DNA of 64,000 nt, from NCBI RefSeq assembly GCF_905404315.1, contig NC_066266.1, positions 9,927,501-9,991,500 on the forward strand. Direction: 5' to 3'. This document shows positions 9,342-18,455 of this stretch, piece by piece (the stretch's first letter is position 1; the number at the start of each line of letters is the position of its first letter). Source of the stretch: Leptidea sinapis. Taxonomy: Eukaryota; Arthropoda; Insecta; Lepidoptera; Pieridae. Below the pieces are notes generated by a model that was not told the origin of the DNA, made no database searches, and saw nothing but the letters and a program-made list of their open reading frames with translations. Both the position numbers and the translations under genes were made by a program.

Positions 9342-10607
9342 CTATTTTTTCTTTTTCGGCACAATTTCAATCACTTGTGCCTCAAAAATTATTTGCCTTT
9401 CTCTGTTCAATATGCCATCTAACTGTTCAGCGAATGCATCAAATGAAAACTTTGTGTCAAACCTCTTTCTGCCAGCTTCACCCAATCTATGGCCCATGTC
9501 GGGGTTGAGAATAAGCTTGGACATAGCAGCAGAAAATTCATCTGCATTTGCTTCACACAAGAAACCTGTAACATTGTTGACTATAGTTTCTGTAGGCCCA
9601 CCGCTGTTAACAGCTATAACTGGCTTACTGTAGTACATGGCTTCAAGTGGCACAATTCCAAAATGTTCATTTGATGGTGTGTAAATGAGAGCATTACAAT
9701 TGTACAATAATGATACTTTTTCAATATCTTTTGGCGACTTCATAAATGTTACCTTATCATCAATACCCAGCTCTACACATAAATCTGTAAGTTCCATGTA
9801 ATGCTCCATGTTTTCCAAATTTATAGGGTCAAAACCACCTGCCATAATTAAATGGACTCTATTATAATCCTCAGAAGTTATTTTACTCTTTAAATTTTCT
9901 AATGCTCTTAAGGCAAGCTGTAAATTTTTCTTCCTTTCATATCTATTAATGGAGAGGAAAATAAATTTATCAGTTCCAACTGGCACAATTTCTTTAAGAG
10001 GTTTTGGTGCAGCATTTCTGAAAAACTCTGTATTGATTGAAGGGTAACAAATGTCAGGGACATCTTTTATTTTCTGGAATGCATCCTGATATACTCTAGC
10101 AGTGTATTTACTGTTGACTAATACTTTATCAGCATGTGCTGTAGTCAATTCTTCTAACCAGTTCAGTGGAGCCCTATATATCTTTTTCAAAAAGCCTCCT
10201 TCTGATGTAAGCAATTTATCTGGATGGTGACAATAAAAAACAACCCTGAATGGTCCTCTTGCCAACTTCAAAAATGGAATGCAGAGAGATATAAGATCGC
10301 AAAATATTAATGTTGGCTCTTCAACTGGAATAACATACCAAGCCAAATATATAGCTGCATAGACCATTCGCGCATACGCGCAGGCTGCCTTGAATTTTCC
10401 GAATATAGATCGAGGTATCCAGTCTCCAATTACTGTAACTGGGAAAGTACCATTCCTGGTTTCTGCGAAACAATGTGAAGTATCGTGATGATTCGTGTAG
10501 AATGCAACATCATGACCTTTTGATTTAAAAGCTAAAGCCGCATCAAGCACTAGACGCTCCGCTCCTCCAATGCCAAGATCGGGGTGTAAGAATATTATCC
10601 TAACCAT
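9342..10607 (-). CDS. ALG2: ALG2 alpha-1,3/1,6-mannosyltransferase, copy A
   Basis: 421 aa, starting at ATG 10607 (MVRIIFLHPDLG). ALG2 adds the second and third mannoses, an alpha-1,3 and an alpha-1,6, to the dolichol-linked N-glycan precursor on the cytosolic face of the ER. The N-terminal GIGGAERLVLDAA glycine-rich loop, FLSINRYERKKNL, and the C-terminal SNEHFGIVPLEAM with its E-x7-E pair are the marks of family GT4. Length is close to the human protein (416 aa). The gene is intronless here. A GTG lies eight codons upstream in frame but the conserved protein starts at this Met. It is one of two tandem copies; the other is 12936-14201. The C-terminus (QVIEIVPKKKK) differs from copy B. Confidence 0.95.
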   Translation of the reverse strand: MVRIIFLHPDLGIGGAERLVLDAALAFKSKGHDVAFYTNHHDTSHCFAETRNGTFPVTVIGDWIPRSIFGKFKAACAYARMVYAAIYLAWYVIPVEEPTLIFCDLISLCIPFLKLARGPFRVVFYCHHPDKLLTSEGGFLKKIYRAPLNWLEELTTAHADKVLVNSKYTARVYQDAFQKIKDVPDICYPSINTEFFRNAAPKPLKEIVPVGTDKFIFLSINRYERKKNLQLALRALENLKSKITSEDYNRVHLIMAGGFDPINLENMEHYMELTDLCVELGIDDKVTFMKSPKDIEKVSLLYNCNALIYTPSNEHFGIVPLEAMYYSKPVIAVNSGGPTETIVNNVTGFLCEANADEFSAAMSKLILNPDMGHRLGEAGRKRFDTKFSFDAFAEQLDGILNRERQIIFEAQVIEIVPKKKK

Positions 10608-11525
10608 GACTTGCAGGGTAGGTTCTAGCACTCAATCTTCAAGGAAAATAAGACCTAAAGATATAGATTTTACATAACCTACCTTTCAAATTCAAATTTC
10701 AAGATTAAAACATTTTTTTAATTATTTTTCTAAACACAAACACGCCTGCCACTGAACGTAGTCTTTAAATTCTCTTTGGCTGCCACTTGTCACCTGTCAG
10801 TCATTTTTTTTTTAGAGTATTGATAATGCACCAGCTCAAATTATAATATATTTTCAATAATTTTCATATATCACAAGTTTTATTTTAAAATTACTCAACT
10901 CTGCATTGCAAGGTTGACGAAAATATAGTTCTGTAAAATATTTATTTATGTGTTACGAATTCTAAAATGAAATTGTATCCACATTTTAGTGAGAATTATA
11001 AAAAAGTAGTTAAAGTAAAAAGTACCTTCATCCATATTTATATTTATTTTAACACAGACTGATTTTACTTTTATTAATTCCAAAAAAGGATACAACGAAT
11101 AAATAGCTTTAAAATTTTTTTCAACAATAATTATTAGTACAATACGATAATAGAACCAATGTTTTACTTGAAAATAAAACACATATTAAATACTTATTTG
11201 AAGCTTACCAAGATTGAGAGTGGCTGCGCTGTTTCCACCCAATTTTCCCTCCTTTTCACTCTTTGTACCTGTTACCTATCTATATATCTCTCTCACACAT
11301 CCAACCTCCCACCAGCAGTAGATCTACCAAACCGATTTTGGGGTTTGGGATCGGTTCGTTTTTAAAATCATTGATGATTGAGTCGTAAATCTTCACCAGA
11401 CAGGATTAATAAATATGCTTCAAATAGGGTAAATATTTAATATGTTTAATTTTCAGGTAAAACACTGCTATTATTAGCAGGTCGTAAGCATAAGCGTAGC
11501 AAGCTTTAAATAATGGTCTTGACCA
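10608..11525. other. 5' flank of ALG2-A
   Basis: AT-rich upstream region that matches 14202-15020 upstream of copy B. It includes a short retroposon-like tail at about 10812-10850 (TTTAGAGTATTGATAATGCA on the plus strand, A-rich in gene sense). No convincing exon. A 68-codon open frame (11159-11365) is shared with copy B but changes are mostly amino-acid-altering, so I do not call it coding. Confidence 0.5.
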
Positions 11526-11808
11526 TTATTTGACCAGTGAGGACGGCCTAGTACTTTTTGGGTATGGGCTTGAAGAGCCTGATAATTTTGGTAAGCACTC
11601 AAAAAGGTAGCCTAGATAGACTAGTATAAAATACAGAAAGCACTCCTCTCTGAGCGTTTGTGCAACCTTGAGTGCTGTGGTGAGGCCAAATGGGAGGCAA
11701 GTCAATTGTAGTAGCCTCCATTGGTAGATTAGTCTTACAAACTGTCTGCGTGCCTGAGAAATTGGCATATTGAAGTAGACCTAAGCCAAGTCCACCCTGC
11801 AAAGTCAA
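11526..11808 (-). pseudogene. Retrotransposon reverse transcriptase fragment (DIRS-like)
   Basis: Minus strand encodes, across two frames, MPISQARRQFVRLIYQ, then TCLPFGLTTA and LREECFLYFILVYL. This resembles the DLxxAYFNxPI ... CLPFGLxxAPK ... YLDD stretch of DIRS or related tyrosine-recombinase/LTR elements. At least one frameshift is present and the LDD box is lost. It lies exactly between the two copies of the tandem duplication. Confidence 0.55.
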
Positions 11809-12935
11809 TTCTCTGATTGGAGAAAGTCTGGGACGCTAAGATGTTTATAAGTATGAATGGTTCTGTGTGAACAATCTATGTGTTGAGGCTGTTTTATCAT
11901 AATAAAATTTTGTATGTCTGTGAGTGTATGTGTAATGATGCCCTACCTACCTACTTAAACATTAATTGGTTATAATATACCTGTTATATGATTAATTGAT
12001 AATAAAAATAAAAAAAACATTTTTTCATAGACATATGTGGCCTTTAATAAATTTTCGTAGCTGTTAACAATTAATTATTAGTGCCTTTACAAAATACACC
12101 ATTAATATGTACTTACATACAAAATATCACTGAAGACAAGTCAAAGAATTATGAAAACAAACTATATCACAAATTATTATAACTATGTGTATATATTTTA
12201 CTTATTGTATTATAATAACCTAAAACAAAGCCTCTTACCTTTAGCTTAGTATAGAGACTGTCAAAAAGAGTGCATAATAATGGAGGTTAGAAAAGTTAAA
12301 TCAGCAGAACAAACAATTACTTAAAATACCTTTATATGTATGCACCTCACTACATGCTATATGTACCATTACCTACTGTATATTATATATTATTTAACAC
12401 TTATTCTTTACAAAAGCGAAACTAAATGAAGATAGAACTATTAGCAGACATTAAAAGTACACATTTACACAATAAACAAATATTATAAATAAAATTTAAT
12501 ATTCCAAAAAGACTAATATTTATAGCAACTTACAGATTGCTTATCTTATGTGTCAAATTATAAATGAGTCATACTTACAAATTTTTTGCAAGATTTGATA
12601 AAGTAAAGAAAAGAGTCAAAACCATATCATGAATATTATTAATTTATCAAATAACCAATATACTTATTTGATTAGCAAATTTAAACTTATTTTAGACTTG
12701 ACATGCAGTGTGAAGCTGTATCGAGGAAGGTTTTACTTTTAAAAATGGAGCTAGAAAGGGAATATAAGTTATACTACACTAAACATTGTATGTCATTGAA
12801 ACAATAAATATAAGATCTTTATGCAACACAGGTAATAATTTGAGATCAAATTTAGTTTGAAATTTGAATGTAATTAACTTTTATGTTAAAGAACACTCTA
12901 TACAATATCACTTATTGTGAAGTGTCAGCTCTGTT

Positions 12936-14201
12936 CTATTTTTCCTTTTTCGGCACAATTCTAATCACTTGTGACTTAATAAGTATTTGCCTTTCTCTGT
13001 TCAATATGCCATCTAACTGTTCTGTAAATGCTTCAAATGAAAACTTTGTGTCGAACCTATTTCTGCCAGCTTCACCCAATCTATGGCCCATGTCGGGATT
13101 GAGAATAAGCTTGGACATAGCAGCAGAAAATTCATCTGCATTTGCTTCACACAAGAAACCTGTAACATTGTTGACTATAGTTTCTGTAGGCCCACCGCTG
13201 TTAACAGCTATAACTGGCTTACTGTAGTACATGGCTTCAAGTGGCACAATTCCAAAATGTTCATTTGATGGTGTGTAAATGAGAGCATTACAATTGTACA
13301 ATAATGATACTTTTTCAATATCTTTTGGCGACTTCATAAATGTTACCTTATCATCAATACCCAGCTCTACACATAAATCTGTAAGTTCCATGTAATGCTC
13401 CATGTTTTCCAAATTTATAGGGTCAAAACCACCTGCCATAATTAAATGGACTCTATTATAATCCTCAGTAGTTATTTTACTCTTTAAATTTTCTAATGCT
13501 CTTAAGGCAAGCTGTAAATTTTTCTTCCTTTCATATCTATTAATGGAAAGGAAAATAAATTTATCAGTTCCAACTGGCACAATTTCTTTAAGAGGTATTG
13601 GTGCAGCATTTCTGAAAAACTCTGTATTGATTGAAGGGTAACAAATGTCAGGGACATCTTTTATTTTCTGGAATGCATCCTGATATACTCTAGCAGTGTA
13701 TTTACTGTTGACTAATACTTTATCAGCATGTGCTATACTCCATTCTTCTAACCAGTTCAGTGGAGCCCTATATATCTTTTTTAAAAAGCCTCCTTCTGAT
13801 GTAAGCAATTTATCTGGATGGTGACAATAAAAAACAACCCTGACTGGTCCTCTTGCCAACTTCAAAAATGGAATGCAGAAAGATATAAGATCGCAAATTA
13901 TTAATGTTGGCTCGTCAACTGGAATAACATACCAAGCCAAATATATAGCTGCATAGACCATTCGCGCATACGCGCAGGCTGCCTTGAATTTTCCGAATAT
14001 AGATCGGGGTATCCAGTCTCCAATTACTGTAACTGGGAAAGTACCATTCCGGGTTTCTGCGAAACAATGTGAAGTATCGTGATGATTCGTGAAGAATGCA
14101 ACATCATTACCTTTTGATCTAAAAGCTAAAGCCGCATCAAGCACTAGACGCTCCGCTCCTCCAATACCAAGATCGGGGTGTAAGAATATTATCCTAAGCA
14201 T
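12936..14201 (-). CDS. ALG2: ALG2 alpha-1,3/1,6-mannosyltransferase, copy B
   Basis: 421 aa, starting at ATG 14201 (MLRIIFLHPDLG). Same glycine loop, NRYERKKNL and SNEHFGIVPLEAM E-x7-E features as copy A, and no disabling change, so both copies could make enzyme. Visible differences from copy A include HDVAFY to NDVAFF, ELTTAHAD to EWSIAHAD, GRKRFD to GRNRFD and the last residues (QVIRIVPKKEK). Differences are uneven: almost none in the central 670 bp, many in the last 130 bp. Both copies are intronless and carry matching flanks, so this was a DNA-level duplication and not retroposition of one from the other. Which copy is ancestral cannot be told. Confidence 0.95.
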   Translation of the reverse strand: MLRIIFLHPDLGIGGAERLVLDAALAFRSKGNDVAFFTNHHDTSHCFAETRNGTFPVTVIGDWIPRSIFGKFKAACAYARMVYAAIYLAWYVIPVDEPTLIICDLISFCIPFLKLARGPVRVVFYCHHPDKLLTSEGGFLKKIYRAPLNWLEEWSIAHADKVLVNSKYTARVYQDAFQKIKDVPDICYPSINTEFFRNAAPIPLKEIVPVGTDKFIFLSINRYERKKNLQLALRALENLKSKITTEDYNRVHLIMAGGFDPINLENMEHYMELTDLCVELGIDDKVTFMKSPKDIEKVSLLYNCNALIYTPSNEHFGIVPLEAMYYSKPVIAVNSGGPTETIVNNVTGFLCEANADEFSAAMSKLILNPDMGHRLGEAGRNRFDTKFSFEAFTEQLDGILNRERQILIKSQVIRIVPKKEK

Positions 14202-15032
14202 GACGTGTACGGTAGGTTCTAGCACTCAGTCTTGGAAAATAAGATCGAAATATATAGATTTTACATACAATATAACTCTTTAATCGCCAGATTCGAGATA
14301 ACTTTTCAAATTTCAAGATTATACCACTTTTTTTTTTAAATTATTTTTCTAAACACAAACACAGCTGCCACTAATCCGTGGCTGTCACTTGTCACCTGTT
14401 AGTTAATTTTTTAATTAATTTTTTTTTTATTTAGAGTATTGGCAATGCACCAGCCCAAATCATAATATAATAATTTTAATACATTTATTGATAAAAAGTT
14501 TTATTTTATAAGAATATTTTAAAATTACATTACTCAACTCTGCATTGCAATGTTCATCTTGCAAGTACCTTCTATTGTTATATTTATTTTAACACAGACT
14601 GATTTTACTTTTATTAATTCCAAAAAAGGATGCAGCGAATAAAGAGCTTTAAGATTTTTTTCAACAATACTACAATACAATAATTGAACCAATGTTTTAC
14701 TTGAAAATAAAACACATATTAAATACTTATTTGAAGCTTACCAAGATTGAGAGTGGCCGCCCTGTTTCCACCCTAATTTCCCTCCTTTTCACTCTTTGTA
14801 CCTGTTACCTATCTATATATCTCCCTCGCACATCCGACCTCCCACCAGCAGTAGATCTACCAAACCGATTTTGGCGTTTGAGTTTGGTTCGTTTTTAAAA
14901 TCATTGATGATTGAGTCGTAAATCTTCACCAGGCAGGATTAATAAGTATGCTTCAAATAAGGTAAATATTAAATATCTTTTATTTTCAGGTAAAACACTG
15001 CTATTAATAGCAAGTGCTTAAGCCCTTGACCA
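14202..15032. other. 5' flank of ALG2-B
   Basis: Matches the 5' flank of copy A with small indels. It carries the retroposon-like tail at about 14429-14472 (GTATTGGCAATGCACCAGCC). No exon recognised. Confidence 0.5.
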
Positions 15033-15387
15033 TTATTTGAAGCTTACCAAGATTGAGACGTGTCTGTTATCGCCTGTTGGGAAGTGACGCCAATTTGAAT
15101 AATACAGGAGGATACATTTATTAATTTACAAACATTAATTAAATATGCGATACAATGTATTCTGTAAATTCAGTAAGTTTTGAAAATAATACTGAAATAT
15201 GGAATTGCGTCAAACGTCTCGCAAATTTGTCGCTGACGCTATCTAGCGATATGAAACTGCCAAAGAGAGCTAATCGGCCTCCATGGAAAACGCCAATGTA
15301 TGGAAGTGAAAAGACCCTGCGTGCACCCATTTGACATAAGTTTGAAATAGTAGTAATTACAGTATCGCGATTGGCCACGATGTATAA
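15033..15387. other. Unrecognised stretch beyond the duplication
   Basis: Contains a 79-codon minus-strand open frame (15139-15378) that I do not recognise and that lacks splice or start context. No repeat family identified. Confidence 0.3.
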
Positions 15388-15423
15388 TTCGGCTAAGTTT
15401 ATATATATATAAACTTAGCCGAA
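15388..15423. repeat. Perfect 36-bp palindrome
   Basis: TTCGGCTAAGTTT, ten alternating A/T, then AAACTTAGCCGAA. It is a perfect inverted repeat and could extrude as a cruciform. It sits about 12 bp before a family A SINE. Confidence 0.9.
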
Positions 15424-15435
15424 ATGTACGTATGT

Positions 15436-15683
15436 ACGACCTGTATAGCCGAGTGGTTAGCGATCCTACCTACTAAGCTAGAGGTCCCGGGTTCGAATCC
15501 CGGTAGGTGCAAGCATTTATATGATGAATATGGAGGTTTGTTTCCGAGTCATGGATGTTTAAATGTATTTATGTATGTTTAAGTAAGTATATTGTACATA
15601 TCGTTGTCTTGCAACCCATAACACAGGCTATATATGCTTAGTTTGGGGAAAGATAATTTGTGTAAAAAGTGTGTCAATATTAT
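15436..15683 (+). repeat. tRNA-headed SINE, family A
   Basis: Near-identical to 50-321, with GTATAGCCGAGTGGTTAGCG, GGGTTCGAATCCCGGTAGG, the same body and the closing GTGTCAATATTAT. Confidence 0.85.
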
Positions 15684-15699
15684 TGTTATATTATATTAT

Positions 15700-16280
15700 A
15701 TATAACCCCTCGTTTACACCAAGAAACAAGTCAAAAACTTGTTTTATACAGAACTTGTAGAATACTTGTCTAAACATAATTATTTGTTTTTAACATGTAT
15801 TGCAATTGTCTGAAACATTCCGGCGTTCACACCAACGTTCGTTCTTGCCAACAAGTTTTTAAACAAGTATAAAACACATTTACGTTCACATATAGATCTG
15901 AGACTTGTTTGATACAGTCTACATTGATAGCGTTCACACCAACATAAAACGTGCATGTTTTAACTATTATTGTTAATTTTAACGAAGTTTATGTATAATA
16001 CTTATTTAAAACAAGTTTTATACTCCATCCATGCTTGGTGGATAAAGTTTTAAACATTTACCGGACAGACCGTTTTTTTTTAGTAGAAAAGAAGAAGATA
16101 AATATAGTGGTCAAAGACAGAAGATTTATTAGCAATATTTATCTCGGCTTATATTAAGATATTCTTTCGATACTTTTATAATCGTCTCGCAAGCATGAGT
16201 AATGCATTAACTATATTTTGCCTTTGATATTTTGTGCAAATACAAAGAAGAATATGAGTCACCAGTAGCTAGAAGCTAAA
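15700..16280. other. AT-rich region with recurrent words
   Basis: The words TTCACACCAAC and ACAAGTTTTA recur several times in both orientations (for example about 15831, 15928, 15733, 16010). This suggests the decayed interior of a DNA element, but I can find no ends or coding sequence. Confidence 0.35.
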
Positions 16281-16285
16281 AAACA

Positions 16286-16446
16286 AGCGCGTACACCTTC
16301 CTTCAAGGCCGGCAACGCTAGAGAGAACACTAGAGGCAAGAGCAACACCAGAGGAATAACAGGAGTGGCGTGTGCGGCGGTGATCACGTATCACCAGGTG
16401 ACCCGTGCGTACCTACGCTCGTTTGTCCTCCTTTTCCATAAAAAAA
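16286..16446 (+). repeat. LINE 3' tail (family E)
   Basis: Reads GTACACCTTCCTTCAAGGCC, GGCAACGCTAGAG, GTGCGGCGGTGATCACG, CCAGGTGACCCGTGCG and ends CGTTTGTCCTCCTTTTCCAT plus A-run. It is the same tail as at 30120-30258, where it directly follows a LINE ORF2 C-terminus. Confidence 0.7.
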
Positions 16447-16872
16447 TAATTGCTCTGCTGCTCCAAATTTACTGGTCTCATTCTAACAAAATTTCTGAAT
16501 CCACTTCTGTCTTCTATTCTTTACGCCTTCAATAAGTAACGATAGGCCCCTTCTTGGTGTCGCCTCCTCAATAATGATCGCGACTAGTACTTGGGTGGTT
16601 TTCTTGAATTTCCTTAATTTTTTATGATGTACAAGTATGAAGTACACATGAAGCAAATTTCCGCAGTACCTTCAGTTTCTATTGTCTGTACTAGTAGTCA
16701 ATTTTTTCCTTTTTTTACAAGATTATAGCCGTCATCTGTCAATGACTGCACGTTTCATACAATCGAGTGAATCGGTTTTTTTCATAGAGAGTTTCGCTAG
16801 CTCTGTATCTGCTCATGCTGTTAATGTTTAATAATATTGTTGCGATCCATTGTTATTGTTTTGATTTTAGTA

Positions 16873-18222
16873 ATGACTGATCCGAATCCATCAGGTTCCG
16901 TTCCAAAAAAACGAGTTTTTATTCATCGCCAAGCACGAGAGATGGCGAAAAATGTTTTAGACATGTGTATTGAAGAAAGACAGAACAAACATTTGATATT
17001 TAATTTAAATAATGCTTTCGATCGAGCAAGCCGTTATACCGGACTTTCGAAAAGAACACTGGCTGCAATTCAGAATGAAGCCAAAAAAGGGCCTCTTTGT
17101 ACTCCTTCTAAAAAGAAAAGGCCATGTAACAAAAAGAACAATTTAAATGTAGATGATTTTGATCGAAATGTTATACGCAGAATCATCGAAGAATTTTATT
17201 TAACTAAAAAAATATTTCCAACTTGCATTGAACTCCTGGCAGCTATTCGGGAGAAAATCGAGTTTCCATGGAGAGCGACCAGTTTAAGAAAATTGTTAAA
17301 AGAGATGGGATATAAGTGGCATAAACGCAGAATTCTGGTAGAAAGGCCAGCTGTTGCATGTGCACGGTCAAATTATTTGCGAAAAATTCGTCAATACAGG
17401 CAAGACAATAGAAATATTTTTTTTTTGGATGAGACATGGATAGATAAGAACCTCACTTTTAAAAAATGTTGGAGAAATGAAATGATCGACACAGTGTTAA
17501 CAGATACAAGCTCCACATACAGGCTCATTCTTGTTCACGCAGGAACAAGAGGGGGGTTTATAAATGGGGCAAAACTACTTTTTAAAGCTGGTACTACCTT
17601 AGGTGATTATCAAGGACAGATGAACAGTATTCATTTTGAGAAGTGGGCGACTGAAATATTAATCCCTAATCTACCACAAAACAGTGTTATTGTGATGGAC
17701 AACACACCATATTACATTGTACAAGAAAATAGAGTCCCAACATTGTCCAGCACCAAAACAATAATGTTAGAATGGTTAACAAAGAACAATGTGGAAACTT
17801 CACTTACGATGAGTAAAGATCAGCTCTTTCGTTTGGTTCAGTTACATAAACCTACAGAAAAATCATTTAAAATTGATGAATTCATCAGAAGTCATGGCCA
17901 TGTTGTGGTAACACTACCACCGTACATGTGCAACCTCAACCCAATTGAGTTGGCTTGGGCAAAAGTAAAACGAATAGTAAAGAATCACAATGTCACTTCC
18001 AATCTATCCCTGAGCAGGTTAAAAGAAGTTACGGAGCTGGCACTCACTCAGGTCACAGAGGAAGATTGGTGTGCCTTCAATGATCACATCATCATTTTAG
18101 AAGAAAACTATTGGCAAAGAGATGGATTACTTGAAGATACCATAGATCTATTTGTAACTAAGGTCAGCGACTGTGAGGATAGTGACACCAAGTCAAACAT
18201 GTCTGAATCTGATGATAATTAA
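16873..18222 (+). CDS. Tc1/mariner-superfamily transposase, DD82E type, 449 aa
   Basis: The ATG at 16873 (MTDPNPSGS) follows an acceptor-like TTTTGATTTTAG. N-terminal helices to about residue 190 include basic stretches PSKKKRPCNKKN and LLKEMGYKWHKRR. The catalytic core has FLDETWIDK, VIVMDNTPYY and PPYMCNLNPIELAW; by direct count 82 residues separate the second Asp from the Glu. This spacing matches the DD82E group of IS630/Tc1/mariner transposases (called Sailor, from memory). The frame is intact. An acidic Ser-rich tail closes it. No terminal inverted repeats are visible: a LINE tail abuts upstream and a SINE begins about 30 bp after the stop, supplying an AATAAA near 18339. It could be an immobilised but expressed copy or a host-retained gene; neither is proven. 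Confidence 0.85.
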   Translation: MTDPNPSGSVPKKRVFIHRQAREMAKNVLDMCIEERQNKHLIFNLNNAFDRASRYTGLSKRTLAAIQNEAKKGPLCTPSKKKRPCNKKNNLNVDDFDRNVIRRIIEEFYLTKKIFPTCIELLAAIREKIEFPWRATSLRKLLKEMGYKWHKRRILVERPAVACARSNYLRKIRQYRQDNRNIFFLDETWIDKNLTFKKCWRNEMIDTVLTDTSSTYRLILVHAGTRGGFINGAKLLFKAGTTLGDYQGQMNSIHFEKWATEILIPNLPQNSVIVMDNTPYYIVQENRVPTLSSTKTIMLEWLTKNNVETSLTMSKDQLFRLVQLHKPTEKSFKIDEFIRSHGHVVVTLPPYMCNLNPIELAWAKVKRIVKNHNVTSNLSLSRLKEVTELALTQVTEEDWCAFNDHIIILEENYWQRDGLLEDTIDLFVTKVSDCEDSDTKSNMSESDDN

Positions 18223-18251
18223 CTTTAAATGTTTTTATGAACAAATTATAA

Positions 18252-18455
18252 TAATAATATTGACATACTTTTACACAAATATTCCCCAAACTAGGCATAG
18301 CCTGTACTATGGGTACAAAACAAGAATATATTTTATACAATAAAGTAAACATACATATAAACATTCATGACTTGGAAACAAACATCCATATTCATCATAT
18401 AAATGATTACACCTACCTGAATGTGAATCCGGGACCTCTAGCTTAGTAGTCAGAG
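18252..18455 (-). repeat. tRNA-headed SINE, family A, inverted
   Basis: Minus strand carries GATTCACATTCAGGTAGGTG, then ATGATGAATATGGATGTTTG and the family A body to GTGTAAAAGTATGTCAATAT. The A-box end is missing (5'-truncated at about 18455). Confidence 0.8.

Larger units (their letters stand above)
6237..11540. repeat. Tandem duplication, copy 1 (contains ALG2-A)
   Basis: From ATAAAATTTTGTATGTCTGT (6245) to about 11540, this segment matches 11890-15040 in the same order and orientation: 3' flank, ALG2 and 5' flank. The match is close inside the gene and looser outside. Copy 1 is longer because of the LINE ORF1 insertion at 6603-8578. The two copies are separated by about 350 bp carrying an unrelated RT fragment (11541-11889). 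Confidence 0.85.
11890..15040. repeat. Tandem duplication, copy 2 (contains ALG2-B)
   Basis: Matches 6237-11540 minus the LINE ORF1 insert. It preserves the empty insertion site (TTTAGCTTAGTATAGAGACTG at about 12240-12260). At its right edge, the words TTTGAAGCTTACCAAGATTG (about 15036-15055) repeat a motif already present inside both copies (11197 and 14730), so the breakpoint is scarred by a small extra duplication. Confidence 0.85.

Noticed and set aside
11159..11365. 68-codon frame conserved upstream of both ALG2 copies (also 14692-14898)
   Set aside because: Differences between the copies change amino acids almost every time, with no sign of selection on protein; it is open by chance in duplicated DNA.
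15139..15378. 79-codon minus-strand protein
   Set aside because: No start or splice context, no recognisable motif.
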